64,000 nucleotides of DNA from JAWCLZ01 sp038850275 (GTDB lineage Archaea > Halobacteriota > JAWCLZ01), in NCBI GenBank assembly GCA_038850275.1, contig JAWCLZ010000001.1:113865-177864 (forward strand). The letters run 5' to 3'. Each line of letters starts with the position of its first letter. Position 1 is the stretch's first letter. The position numbers and the translations under genes are program-made. The notes beneath the pieces were generated by a model, which saw only the letters and a program-made list of their open reading frames with translations, was not told the DNA's origin and made no database searches. This document shows positions 33,594-42,953 of the stretch, in pieces.

Positions 33594-35960
33594 TTATTCA
33601 TATCTACTGCTTGCCACTTCCCTTATCTTTTTAGCAGTTCTCTCACCTATTTTTTCCACCTTCATCAATTCCTCAACCGAGGCTGTCATAATTGCTTCAA
33701 TTGAGCCAAAATGGCGCAGTAAATTCTTTGCAGCTCTCAATCCCACTCCTGGGATTGCACTCACGATATATTCCTGCTGCTCCTTAAGCGTGAGGGAAGT
33801 TTTCTTGCCATGCAGAGTTATCTCCCTATTAGAATCAAATTGCTCTCGCTTAGCTATGATATATAGAAGAGCAGCAGTGTCCTCTGGATTAGCAGTGCTA
33901 ATGATTGGAATTCCAAAGTCTATTGAGATGGAAGCAAGTACGCCGCGCACCGCATTTGGATTGACCCTCCTAGCAGTATATAATCCCTCCCCTTCTATGA
34001 TGAGAAGCGGTCTTTCAAAGTTCTTAGCGAGTTCAGTCATTTGAGTGAAGAGATCTCTCCCCTGGGATCGATCTATGAGGGAGCTCAAGAAGTCCTCAAC
34101 GGTTTTCCTCTCAACGCCAACTCTTTCAGAGAGGATATAATCCCCAACTTCCAGCGTCTTAAGGGTTACTATTGCTCCCATTTCTTCCAGAGCCTTAGCC
34201 ACGGGAGAACGCATCTCACGCATGTCAACATATATATTAACTTTTTTCACTTCACTTGCGTAGTCAAATATAGTTCTCTGAGCTTTATCCAACTGACTCA
34301 TACTTGCATTCCCCTCTTTTAATTCATTATCTAAGCAATTTGCATGCATCACTCCCTCAAAAACCAGTGAATCTGAAAAGCGATCATCGAAGAAGTCAAG
34401 GTCAAACTCGCCCTCTAAATCAGCAAGCTCAGCTTGCATCTCCTTTATCTTCTCATTCATCTCCCTCTCCTTTCTATGGCTTATCCAGAAATAAGCTTCA
34501 TCTCTCGTTCCTTTTGTGATGAGTACAATTATTCTGCCAACTCTATGTCTACCAGTTCTCCCCCTTCTTTGAATACTTCTAATTTCAGATGGAACTGGTT
34601 CATAGAATAAAACCAAATCAGTGGAGGGGATATCCAGTCCCTCTTCAGCGACGGAAGTTGCAACAAGTACATTGTAATCCCCGGCTTTAAATTTCTCTAG
34701 AATTTCAACCTGCTGCTTTTGACTCAGCCCTTTATCCTCGAATTTACTTGCTTGACCTACGAATCGCACTGGCTTGATGTTATTAAATTTAAGCATTTCA
34801 GTGACAAGTTCAGCAGTGTCCCTAAAATTTGTGAATATAATAATTCTTGAATTTGGATTTCGCTCAAGTTCTTCGGCAACGATCTTTTTGACTTCCTCTA
34901 GCTTGGGGAATGTAGCGCTGCAGCTATTTGCAAGTAAAATTGCACGCTTTATATTTTCCTCGCCCAATATCCTTTTAGAGGCCTTGCTTCCCCCTCTCGA
35001 GGAAGCCTCGCTTTTCAAGCGGTCGAAGTATTTCCTTAGGGCATATATGCCTTGGGTTTCACAAAGCTCTATACCATGCTTCAACTTCAAGATCTCAGCT
35101 ATTAGAGAGAGAGCGTGATAGAGCTCAGGATTTTTCTTCCTAGCCAGCTCAGCTTGAATCTGCTGCTGAAGCTGTAGAAGTTCCTTTTTAAGCAAAACTT
35201 GCTTTCTCTCAGCGATGCCTAAGTTAAGAAGCTCCGTAGTTCTAGTAGCAAGTACACTCTCAAGAAGCCTTTTAATCTCAAGAGCCTCAGCTGGGAGCTT
35301 TACATATCTCCACTCTATATCTTTTCTATAAACATATGGAGCTACATCTGCATCTTGCTCGGTGCGTGCCTCTACAGCAGATATATGAAGATTTTTACAT
35401 ACTTCATCTATCCTCAATTCATCGCTACCAGGGGAAGCTGTGATGCCTAGGATTAAAGGATGCTTAGCTTGCACCACATATTTGTTAGCAATATAAACAT
35501 AGGAATAGCTACCAGTTGCTCTATGAGCCTCATCGAAGGTAAGGTGAACCACATTTGAGAGCTCAATGCGCTTAGCCATTAGGTCATTCTCGATGACTTG
35601 AGGGGTGGATACAATAACCCTAGCTCTATTCCATAGTTCTCTTCGCTTTTCAGCTGATACTTCTCCAGTGAAGATCGCTATTTCTTCTTGATTCACAAGC
35701 AATAGCTTTTTTAGAAATCGAGCATGCTGCTCAACCAATGGCTTGGTTGGCGATAACACCAAAGCTTTGCCGGAGGGAAACTCCTTAAGTCTACTTGCAA
35801 TTACGAGAAGAGCAATAATAGTCTTCCCCAAACCAGTTGGGAGAACAACAAGGGTGGACTTTTGAAGAGCTGTTGCTGCGATTGCAAGTTGATATAATCG
35901 CTTCTCTATAATATTTGGTTTTATTAGCGCGTGCTCAACATATTCATTTGCCACTTCCAC
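33594..35960 (-). CDS. hef: Hef helicase-nuclease (XPF/FANCM family)
   Basis: 788 residues. Processes stalled forks and branched DNA. Helicase part: LPTGLGKTIIAL at about 40, FDEAHRATGSY (DEAH box), ATSVAEEGLDIPSTDLV and QRRGRTGR. Nuclease part at about 585-710: ERCC4 motif GVERKTVEDFLSSLIDRSQ(GRD). Tandem helix-hairpin-helix at the C-terminus (IPGVGLRAAKNLLRHFG, VEKIGERTAKKI). It abuts trpB2 tail to tail with no spacer. Confidence 0.95.
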   Translation of the reverse strand: MEVANEYVEHALIKPNIIEKRLYQLAIAATALQKSTLVVLPTGLGKTIIALLVIASRLKEFPSGKALVLSPTKPLVEQHARFLKKLLLVNQEEIAIFTGEVSAEKRRELWNRARVIVSTPQVIENDLMAKRIELSNVVHLTFDEAHRATGSYSYVYIANKYVVQAKHPLILGITASPGSDELRIDEVCKNLHISAVEARTEQDADVAPYVYRKDIEWRYVKLPAEALEIKRLLESVLATRTTELLNLGIAERKQVLLKKELLQLQQQIQAELARKKNPELYHALSLIAEILKLKHGIELCETQGIYALRKYFDRLKSEASSRGGSKASKRILGEENIKRAILLANSCSATFPKLEEVKKIVAEELERNPNSRIIIFTNFRDTAELVTEMLKFNNIKPVRFVGQASKFEDKGLSQKQQVEILEKFKAGDYNVLVATSVAEEGLDIPSTDLVLFYEPVPSEIRSIQRRGRTGRHRVGRIIVLITKGTRDEAYFWISHRKEREMNEKIKEMQAELADLEGEFDLDFFDDRFSDSLVFEGVMHANCLDNELKEGNASMSQLDKAQRTIFDYASEVKKVNIYVDMREMRSPVAKALEEMGAIVTLKTLEVGDYILSERVGVERKTVEDFLSSLIDRSQGRDLFTQMTELAKNFERPLLIIEGEGLYTARRVNPNAVRGVLASISIDFGIPIISTANPEDTAALLYIIAKREQFDSNREITLHGKKTSLTLKEQQEYIVSAIPGVGLRAAKNLLRHFGSIEAIMTASVEELMKVEKIGERTAKKIREVASSRYE

Positions 35961-36036
35961 ATCTGACCCTTTATTAACTAGAACTTTAAAAGTTTTGTTA
36001 GTTGAATGAAAGTACTAGTAGAATGAAATTTGCTAA

Positions 36037-37209
36037 TCACAAAAACCTCTCCAAATATCCCTCTATTTTATCAGCATTAAGAATGCTATATTTTATCACA
36101 ATAGGTGTTAAGAGAGCTGTAAATACCATTAGCATAGCTGCTATAGACTGCAATTCGACTGGAGCACCACCTTGCGTGCCATACCTCGCAACGATCAATG
36201 ACACTTCACCTCTAGGCACTAGCATTATTGAACATATGAATGCTGAAATCTTTGGAACTCCATAGAACTTCAAACTTAAATACCCCCCTAGGAATTTGCC
36301 TCCAAATGCGATGAATGAAATAGCTAGACCAAGAGGTATACCAAAGATTAAAAGTCTAGGATCTATGAGCATTCCAATTGCAGTGAAGAATACAGCTGCA
36401 AATAGATCCCTCGCTGATCTAATGAATCTAGCTATATCGTCCACAAATCTAGTTAAAGCAATGATGGAGCCAGCGAGAAATGCACCAGTCATTGGAGCTA
36501 GCTGCACTAAGGCTAGGAAGTAAGAGATAAATAGGCAAAGTGAAACTGCAAGGAGCACCGCGCCCTCACGTGATATTTTTCCTACGAAGTTAAATAAAGC
36601 TGGGAATATTTTTACTCCAATAATTGAAATCGCTAAAACAGCAAGGAGAATTAAACCAAGGTCAAAGAAAAATCCAAGTGGAGAGACCCTAGCGAGACTG
36701 AAGTTAACTGCAAGTGTTAAGCCAATTAAACCATAGAGATCATCAACAACTATTGCAGCTAGGGTTAAATCTGCACCACTTATACCTAGGAGATTCATAT
36801 CTTGAATTAATTTAACAGCAACGCTAGAGCTCGTGCTAATTAGCAACACTCCTAAGAAAATTGCACTAGATAAACCCCATCCAAGTAATAAGCCAAATAT
36901 AAATCCAAGGAGAAAGGAAATCGAGGCACCTGCGCCAGCCACGAAGAAAGCAGCTATTCCAATTTGCCTCAGCCTAGCTATATTGAACTCCAAGCCCATT
37001 GAGAACATCAAAAAAACTGCTCCTAATTCTACGAAGCCATCGATTGTTTGACCCCACTGCACTAGATTAAGTGCAAATGGGCCCACGAGCATGCCTACAA
37101 TGAGCATTCCCACCACTGCTGAAAGTTTGCTCTTAGCAAGAGCTAGATATCCAATGACCGCAGCGAGTAGTATTATTGCAAGTTCAAGCAGCATCAACAG
37201 CGAATCCAT
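36037..37209 (-). CDS. Cation:proton antiporter, CPA2 (KhtU/KefB-like)
   Basis: About 390 residues with 11-12 predicted membrane helices covering the whole length. It is a Na+/H+-exchanger fold protein with GAVFLMFSMGLEFN, the discontinuous helix region and SCLLISTSSSVAVKLI. Start ATG 37209 is preferred; an upstream in-frame ATG (37239) would prefix a non-hydrophobic stretch. The gene is divergent from a TrkA-C domain protein, 61 bp away. Together they look like the KhtU/KhtT potassium efflux pair. Confidence 0.85.
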   Translation of the reverse strand: MDSLLMLLELAIILLAAVIGYLALAKSKLSAVVGMLIVGMLVGPFALNLVQWGQTIDGFVELGAVFLMFSMGLEFNIARLRQIGIAAFFVAGAGASISFLLGFIFGLLLGWGLSSAIFLGVLLISTSSSVAVKLIQDMNLLGISGADLTLAAIVVDDLYGLIGLTLAVNFSLARVSPLGFFFDLGLILLAVLAISIIGVKIFPALFNFVGKISREGAVLLAVSLCLFISYFLALVQLAPMTGAFLAGSIIALTRFVDDIARFIRSARDLFAAVFFTAIGMLIDPRLLIFGIPLGLAISFIAFGGKFLGGYLSLKFYGVPKISAFICSIMLVPRGEVSLIVARYGTQGGAPVELQSIAAMLMVFTALLTPIVIKYSILNADKIEGYLERFL

Positions 37210-37270
37210 CCCGCATACCAATAGTGGATATTGCAGCAATACTAATATATCTTATCCTCTAATTCATAGT
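37210..37270. promoter_or_regulatory. Divergent promoter of the antiporter pair
   Basis: The 61-bp interval between the two start codons contains AATATATCTTATC (about 37245-37257), TATA-like for the plus gene. Both genes must start transcription within this short space, supporting co-regulation. Confidence 0.45.
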
Positions 37271-37756
37271 ATGATGCAAGTAGAAGAGGCACATCTAGCT
37301 GGCATTGGTAAGCGAGTGACTTATAAAAATGTTTTAAGTGGGGATACAATCGTGGTTGTGGCTAGAAATGATGATGTTTTCGAGTTACATATAAATCCTG
37401 ACAAGATTGGCAAGTCGATTAGTTTGAAGCTAGCTAAGGATGAAGCAAAGAGCATTGGAATATTTTTAGGGGGATTGCTCTCCTCGCCAGGTGTCGTGGA
37501 TGTGCTTTCCCACGTGATAACTGGGGATATAGCGATCGATCAAATTTCCATAAAACACGGGGCAAAAGTGGTTGGTAAAACCATAAGTGAAATTGACCTG
37601 AGGAAGAACACAGGAGCTTCTATTCTCTCCATCATACGTCAAACTCAAACCATTACCAATCCTGATCCAAGTGAAAAGATCTTAGGGGGAGATGTTTTAA
37701 TTACAATTGGCACCTCAGAGCAGCGGGATAGAGCGAGGAAAATACTCCAGAGCTAA
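37271..37756 (+). CDS. TrkA-C domain regulatory subunit (KhtT-like)
   Basis: 161 residues. N-terminal KhtT-like domain (about 1-75) then a TrkA-C (RCK-C) domain (about 75-161) with VVGKTISEIDLRKNTGASILSIIRQ and ILGGDVLITIGTSEQ. The frame is open far upstream into the antiporter gene, but ATG 37271 is the sensible start because the upstream part is the antisense of the antiporter. It likely gates the neighbouring antiporter in response to a ligand such as cyclic-di-AMP or ions, by analogy. Confidence 0.85.
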   Translation: MMQVEEAHLAGIGKRVTYKNVLSGDTIVVVARNDDVFELHINPDKIGKSISLKLAKDEAKSIGIFLGGLLSSPGVVDVLSHVITGDIAIDQISIKHGAKVVGKTISEIDLRKNTGASILSIIRQTQTITNPDPSEKILGGDVLITIGTSEQRDRARKILQS

Positions 37757-37786
37757 ATTAATAATTATAATAATTTAATAACCAAA

Positions 37787-39223
37787 TTAATAACCAAATC
37801 TCAAGATCTTCGTCTCAAGGGTTTTCAAGTCAACTATTGAAGCGCGAGCTGGCATTGGAGTTAAATTCAATGCACGTTGATACTCAGTCTGACTCTGCCA
37901 AGTGCCTGAATTAACAAGAGTCACACCTCTATATTTCATGCATCCCACCGTATGCACGTGGCCGCAGTGCAAAATCTCTGGAATTGTATTTATCACAAAG
38001 TGATCATTTTTCTCAGGCGCGATTAAAACCTTCCCACCATAAATTGGGGCTAAGTGCCTGCGCTTGAGCATTTCCACCATTAATTTCTCAGGTTTATCGT
38101 AGCTTGCGTTTGGGAGAGCAGCTTTTAAATCATCAAGCGATCTACCGTGGTATATTAGAATTTTAATTCCATGGAGCTCTATCAAAGCAGGATTGCCTAT
38201 GAATTTTACATTCTTCATCTTAAAAGGCTTGATATACTCGTTCCCAATCGCTGGCTGAGGCTCGGCTTGGCGAACTGCATCGTGATTACCTGGCGAGATT
38301 ATTATTTGAATATGAGAAGGCACTTCAGCTAGATATTCAGCTGCTTTTTCATATTGCTCATAGATATCCTTTATACTCAACTCTCTATCTTGATTTGGAT
38401 ATACACCTATTCCATCAACCAAATCCCCTGCGATTATCAAATATCTAATTCGCATGGCTAGCTCACTTTCTTCCTGCACCTCTAGATTGAGCCATTTTAT
38501 AAAACTCATCCAAGCATCCTCTAGAAAAAATCTACTGCCAACGTGTATATCTGAGATGAGGGCAGCGCAAATGTCCTCCCTTGCTATATTTGGCTCATGA
38601 TCAACTGGAATGTCAGGGTAGAAGATGTTATTTGCTATGAGCAATCCATTGTTATTAGTCAAGAAACCACTCACGCCTATTACTTCATCCAGTAAAATAG
38701 GCTGGGAAAACAACTCTCTATCCTTGGATATAAGTACTGGGAAAACTCCAGTTCGATCTTCAAGCTCGATTAACCTATGGCCATTTGAAGTGGTTCTGAT
38801 GTCACTTACCATGCCAATTATAGCAACTTCGCCCTCGCTGCCTTTTTTGCCTTTCAAGCTCTCAATAGGCCTAGCATGGAGTCGCTTTCTAATCATATCG
38901 CTTAGCTTTTGATAGCGGTCTTTAAAGTAAGTTATGAATTCATTTAAGTCCCCTATGCAGGTTGATCTATTAGTAATGTCAGAAAGAATTTTAAAATCAT
39001 GCTCAACATTCTTTGGCAGAGAAATGGCCTTACGCTCCGCAGCGATGGCTTTTTTAACATGCTCCCTTGAAATTACGAGCACATTGCTATCTAGAGAATT
39101 TAAGACCTTTGAAATCAAATCATCAACTCGTCCTTGATAAGCATTGAATAAATTAACCGCCTCTGGTTCTATGCAAAATCCGTGATTTGCGAATTCCCTT
39201 ACGATGTTCAACTTTAAATCCAT
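37787..39223 (-). CDS. polB: DNA polymerase D small subunit (DP1)
   Basis: 478 residues, the Mre11-like 3'-5' exonuclease subunit of family D polymerase. OB fold at about 135-205 (GEVAIIGMVSDIRTTSNGHRLIELED). Phosphoesterase motifs ISDIHVGS, AGDLVDGIG, SPGNHDAV, IYHGRS and CGHVHTVG, with all metal ligands present. The large subunit DP2 is not in this window. Confidence 0.95.
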   Translation of the reverse strand: MDLKLNIVREFANHGFCIEPEAVNLFNAYQGRVDDLISKVLNSLDSNVLVISREHVKKAIAAERKAISLPKNVEHDFKILSDITNRSTCIGDLNEFITYFKDRYQKLSDMIRKRLHARPIESLKGKKGSEGEVAIIGMVSDIRTTSNGHRLIELEDRTGVFPVLISKDRELFSQPILLDEVIGVSGFLTNNNGLLIANNIFYPDIPVDHEPNIAREDICAALISDIHVGSRFFLEDAWMSFIKWLNLEVQEESELAMRIRYLIIAGDLVDGIGVYPNQDRELSIKDIYEQYEKAAEYLAEVPSHIQIIISPGNHDAVRQAEPQPAIGNEYIKPFKMKNVKFIGNPALIELHGIKILIYHGRSLDDLKAALPNASYDKPEKLMVEMLKRRHLAPIYGGKVLIAPEKNDHFVINTIPEILHCGHVHTVGCMKYRGVTLVNSGTWQSQTEYQRALNLTPMPARASIVDLKTLETKILRFGY

Positions 39224-39270
39224 GCACCCTACCCTAAGTTAGAAAATTTATGATAGAGATATAATTCTAT

Positions 39271-39320
39271 CGGTGCAAATTTTTTGCTATGGTGCAAAAT
39301 CTTTTATATTGCAACATCAT
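39271..39320 (+). promoter_or_regulatory. Direct repeats GGTGCAAA in the polB-leuA intergenic region
   Basis: GGTGCAAAT at 39272-39280 and GGTGCAAAA at 39291-39299 are 19 bp apart. The first continues into an inverted repeat GCAAA-TTT-TTTGC (39275-39287), and TTGCAAC follows at about 39318. CTTTTATATT (39301-39310) between repeat and gene is the likely TATA box of leuA. This looks like an operator. Confidence 0.55.
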
Positions 39321-39356
39321 ATTTCATTGTAGGGTCTTGGATGAAAATGAATCAAA

Positions 39357-40901
39357 GTGAAGGTGGTTGTCTTTTATTCCACCAGTTTAATTAAGCGACT
39401 TCCAGTTGAACAAGTGCAAATTTTTGATACAACCCTTAGAGATGGAGAGCAAACCCCAGGGGTATCGTTTACAGTTGAGGAAAAATTTGCTATTGCGAAG
39501 CAACTTGATAAACTTGGAGTTGATATAATCGAAGCAGGCTTCCCCATAACCTCGAAGGGGGAGAAAACTAGTGTTAAAAAAATTGCCTCAGCAGGGTTAA
39601 ATGCCAAGATTTGCGCACTAGCTAGGGTAACTAAGGACGATATTAAAGCTGCTTTAGACTGCGATGTGGATATGGTGCATATCTTCGTTTCAACCTCAGA
39701 TATACAGATAAAGCACACCATAAAGAAAACTAAAGAGGAAATCATTCAACTTGCAGTTGAAGGCACTGAGATGGTAAAGAGCCACGGTAGAGAATGCTTA
39801 TTCTCAGCCATGGATGCAACTCGTACTGATCTCGATTTCCTCCTTCAAATAAATAGAGAAGTGGAAAAAGCAGGCGTGGACTGCATCAATATACCTGATA
39901 CTGTTGGCGTAATGGTGCCCTCTGCTACTTACGAGCTTATCTCTAGAGTTAGAAATGCAATTAAAGTGCCAATTCACATCCATTGCCACAATGACTTTGG
40001 ACTAGCAGTTGCTAATTCAATTGCAGCATTAGAAGCTGGAGCAAATTGCGTGCAAGTAACAGTGAATCGCCTTGGAGAGAGAGCGGGTAATGCTGATCTA
40101 GCTGAAACAGTCATGACAATACATTCAATCTATGGGGCTAAAACTAATATCAAAACTCAATATCTAGTGGAAACTTCTAAACTTGTGGAGCGCCTCACAG
40201 GCATTAAAATGCCTCCCAATACCCCTGTAGTTGGAGATAATGCTTTTTCCCACGAGAGCGGGATTCACACCCATGGGGTTATTCAAAAAGCAGAGACTTT
40301 CGAGCCAGGGGTAATGACCCCTGAAATGGTTGGACACAAGCGAAGGATTGTACATGGGAAACACGCCGGGAAGCACGGGGTTAAAAAAACTTTGAATGAA
40401 GCTGGAATATATCCCAATGAAGAGCAGCTCGCGGAAATTCTGGAGAGAATCAAAGACTTAGGGGATAAAGGCAAGCGCGTTACAGAAGCAGATCTATTTG
40501 CAATTGCAGAGGGAGTAATGGGCAAAGTGGCTAAGGAAAAGCGCGCTTTTGTGCTTAAGGAAATAACAGTTATGACTGGCAATAAAATAACGCCCACCGC
40601 GAGTGTTAGAGCAGTTTTCAATGGAGAGGAAAAGCTATCAGCTCGAACTGGAGTTGGGCCTGTTGATGCAGCGCTTAATGCAGTGCAAAGCATACTAGGG
40701 GAAAAGGCGAAGATAAAGCTCCGTGACTTCAGCCTTGAAGCGATAACCGGCGGGAGCGATGCTCTCGCAGAGGTGGTAATCTCAGTGGAGGATGAAAAAG
40801 GAAGCATTGTTTCTGCAAGAGCTGCACGCGAGGACATAGTTATGGCCTCGGTTGAAGCACTAATAAGTGCTATTAATCGCTTAATGCTACTTAAAAAATA
40901 A
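39357..40901 (+). CDS. leuA: 2-Isopropylmalate synthase family (LeuA; citramalate synthase possible)
   Basis: 514 residues. Condenses acetyl-CoA with a 2-oxo acid. The TIM barrel contains FDTTLRDGEQTPGVSF, HIHCHNDFGLAVANS and GERAGNADLAE; GDNAFSHESGIHTHG follows. The C-terminal LeuA dimer/regulatory domain (about 395-514) is complete, allowing feedback control. Sequence fits 2-isopropylmalate synthase best, but CimA and homocitrate-type synthases share the fold and cannot be excluded by eye. GTG start. Confidence 0.88.
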   Translation: MKVVVFYSTSLIKRLPVEQVQIFDTTLRDGEQTPGVSFTVEEKFAIAKQLDKLGVDIIEAGFPITSKGEKTSVKKIASAGLNAKICALARVTKDDIKAALDCDVDMVHIFVSTSDIQIKHTIKKTKEEIIQLAVEGTEMVKSHGRECLFSAMDATRTDLDFLLQINREVEKAGVDCINIPDTVGVMVPSATYELISRVRNAIKVPIHIHCHNDFGLAVANSIAALEAGANCVQVTVNRLGERAGNADLAETVMTIHSIYGAKTNIKTQYLVETSKLVERLTGIKMPPNTPVVGDNAFSHESGIHTHGVIQKAETFEPGVMTPEMVGHKRRIVHGKHAGKHGVKKTLNEAGIYPNEEQLAEILERIKDLGDKGKRVTEADLFAIAEGVMGKVAKEKRAFVLKEITVMTGNKITPTASVRAVFNGEEKLSARTGVGPVDAALNAVQSILGEKAKIKLRDFSLEAITGGSDALAEVVISVEDEKGSIVSARAAREDIVMASVEALISAINRLMLLKK

Positions 40902-40972
40902 TTTTATTCACAAACTATTTGAACATTGGCAGTCAAATCAATTAAACAGCTATATTATTGGAGAAAATCTTT

Positions 40973-41524
40973 ATGCCCAAGGAGACCGTTGAGTCTTTGA
41001 AGAATAGATTGGAGACCTTTCGCGCTAAACTCGTGCCAAAGAAGGAGAAAGCTAGAAAAATAGGCTTGCTCGTCGATGGCCCAAATATGCTCCGCAAGGA
41101 GTTTGCAATTGACCTTGAGGAAATTCGAGAGATTTTAAAGGAATATGGAAGCATTAAAGTTGGGAAGGTTTTTCTCAATCAATATGCCTCGGAGAAACTA
41201 GTGGAAGCCATTGAGAACCAAGGATTTGAAGCTGTAATTAGCTCAGGAGATGTAGATGTGCGCCTTGCGGTCGAGGCAATGGAGTTGATCTTCAATCCAA
41301 ATATTGACACCATAGCACTTGTAACTAGAGATGCTGATTTCAAGCCAATTTTAAGCAAGGCAATGCAGCATGGGAAGGAAACCATAATATTTGGCGCGGA
41401 GCCAGGTTTTTCAATCGCGCTTAAAAATAGCGCTGATTATGTGATAGTTTTGAATGAAGAAAAGCAACTTCCTCTTCCAACTCTTGTTCACGATGGCGAA
41501 TTGATTCAGTCAATAAAGCGCTAG
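40973..41524 (+). CDS. NYN-domain (TIGR00288-type) putative RNase
   Basis: 183 residues from ATG 40973, with GGAGA nine bases upstream; an in-frame TTG at 40958 overlaps that site. PIN-like NYN fold: GLLVDGPNMLRKEF, GDVDVRLAVEAMEL and LVTRDADFKPIL supply the acidic metal ligands. Archaeal members are predicted ribonucleases. The last 15 bases overlap the convergent permease gene. Confidence 0.85.
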   Translation: MPKETVESLKNRLETFRAKLVPKKEKARKIGLLVDGPNMLRKEFAIDLEEIREILKEYGSIKVGKVFLNQYASEKLVEAIENQGFEAVISSGDVDVRLAVEAMELIFNPNIDTIALVTRDADFKPILSKAMQHGKETIIFGAEPGFSIALKNSADYVIVLNEEKQLPLPTLVHDGELIQSIKR

Positions 41525-42739
41525 TATTGCACTTCCCATAATTATTGTGAGAATGGTAACCAATACTCCTACTTTAGCATATTCCCAGAAGCCAATCCAC
41601 ACTCCTGCGCGCCTGCTCATTTCCACTACAATTAAATTCGCCACACTACCTATTAAGGTGAGATTGCCTGCGAAGGTGCTGCTCATCGCAAGAGTATACC
41701 AGAAAACTTCCCCCCTAGCAAGTTTATCTGCAAAGGGCATCATCATCATAACGAAGGGTACATTGCTCACTAAATTTGAAACAGCAACTGAGAACATACT
41801 TAAGCTTAGGATAAATGTAAATCCACTTAGTTGAAAGAGGGGAAAGAATAGCGAAAACAACACATCAGTGAGCCCGCTCTTCTCAACACCGTGCATGACT
41901 ATGAAGAGATTTGCAAAGAAGAGTAAAAGCGTCCAATCCACGCGCCTGAAAGCTTGAGCCGGAGGTCTGCCGCTTATTAAAAATATAAGTGCTGCGCCCG
42001 TAGCAGCGACCATTGGAATCGCGATGTACTCCTCTCCGAGTATAAAGCCAGCGAGCACTATAAAGAGTACAAAAATACATTTTTTAATCAACGTTCGATC
42101 TAACTTAGGTTCATGAAGTGAAACCTTTATGCTCTCAGTGAAAAGCTGCTTTTTATATATATATGTGATTATTGCAATGTCAATCAACAATCCTGCGATG
42201 CCAATTGGAAGCATGTGGATGAAGAAATTCAAGAATGAGATCTTGCTTTGTATTCCTATTAGCATATTCTGTGGATTTCCCACTATTGTCACCACGCTCC
42301 CAATATTAGAAGCAGTGGCTAGAGCAATGAGATATGGCTGGGGCTTGAGCTTTGCTATTTTTATAGCTCGAAGCAAAATTGGAGTATATATCAAGCAAAT
42401 TGTATCATTCACGAAGAGCGCTGAAAGAGCACCTGAGGAGAAAATGATTAGCACTAGTAAATGGAAAGGACTTCTCGCAGCCTGCAATATGCGCACAGCA
42501 ATGAAATCAAGAAAGCCTGCAATTGCAAGATAAGCTACTATGATCATCATCCCGAGGAGTAAAATAATAGTTTTATAGTCAACTGCCTCCACAGCTTCTT
42601 CAAAGCTTAACACGCCTAGTAATATCATAAGCACAGCGCCAACAGTGGAAGCAGCAGGTCTATCAAGAGGCATCTTAGGGAAGCGCTGCATTGAGATGAA
42701 TATATAGGTGAGTAGAAATATCGCGAGAGCAGTATACAT
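41510..42739 (-). CDS. SLC13/ArsB-type anion permease
   Basis: About 409 residues, 10-11 predicted membrane helices. Conserved loops SNIGSVVTIVGNPQNMLIG and TFAGNLTLIGSVANLIVVE carry the paired GNPxN/GSxAN motifs of the ion-transporter superfamily. It could carry arsenite, a dicarboxylate, sulfate or Na+; the sequence does not decide. ATG 42739 follows an in-frame TTG at 42742. Confidence 0.82.
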   Translation of the reverse strand: MYTALAIFLLTYIFISMQRFPKMPLDRPAASTVGAVLMILLGVLSFEEAVEAVDYKTIILLLGMMIIVAYLAIAGFLDFIAVRILQAARSPFHLLVLIIFSSGALSALFVNDTICLIYTPILLRAIKIAKLKPQPYLIALATASNIGSVVTIVGNPQNMLIGIQSKISFLNFFIHMLPIGIAGLLIDIAIITYIYKKQLFTESIKVSLHEPKLDRTLIKKCIFVLFIVLAGFILGEEYIAIPMVAATGAALIFLISGRPPAQAFRRVDWTLLLFFANLFIVMHGVEKSGLTDVLFSLFFPLFQLSGFTFILSLSMFSVAVSNLVSNVPFVMMMMPFADKLARGEVFWYTLAMSSTFAGNLTLIGSVANLIVVEMSRRAGVWIGFWEYAKVGVLVTILTIIMGSAILALY

Positions 42740-42759
42740 CAAAAGTTATCCCTCGATAA

Positions 42760-42953
42760 TAAAAATTGATGCATAACTAATAATATTTAAATTTAACTTA
42801 CTTGACATGATTTGATAAATTGAAGAATTTTTAAATTATTTTTTTTAAAATTTGTAAAAATTATTAAAAAAATAAAAAAATTTGCTAAAATTTTTTTAAA
42901 TTACAAAATTTCATAATAAAATTTAAATATTAATCTTATGATAAATTTTTATT
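42760..42953. other. Extremely AT-rich promoter region
   Basis: About 190 bp of almost pure A/T (by eye about 90%), full of AAATTT and TTTAAA runs, between the permease and the secreted-protein gene. No ORF. TATA-like boxes include ATTTAAATATTA (about 42919-42930). It differs sharply from the rest of the window and may be a nucleoid-protein or silencing target. Confidence 0.6.

Noticed and set aside
33790..35118. Several 70-115 codon plus-strand ORFs opposite hef
   Set aside because: Antisense frames of a well-supported helicase-nuclease gene; no independent evidence.
37091..37270. N-terminal extension of the KhtT-like gene
   Set aside because: The extra 60 codons are antisense to the antiporter N-terminus. 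ATG 37271 gives the family-length protein.
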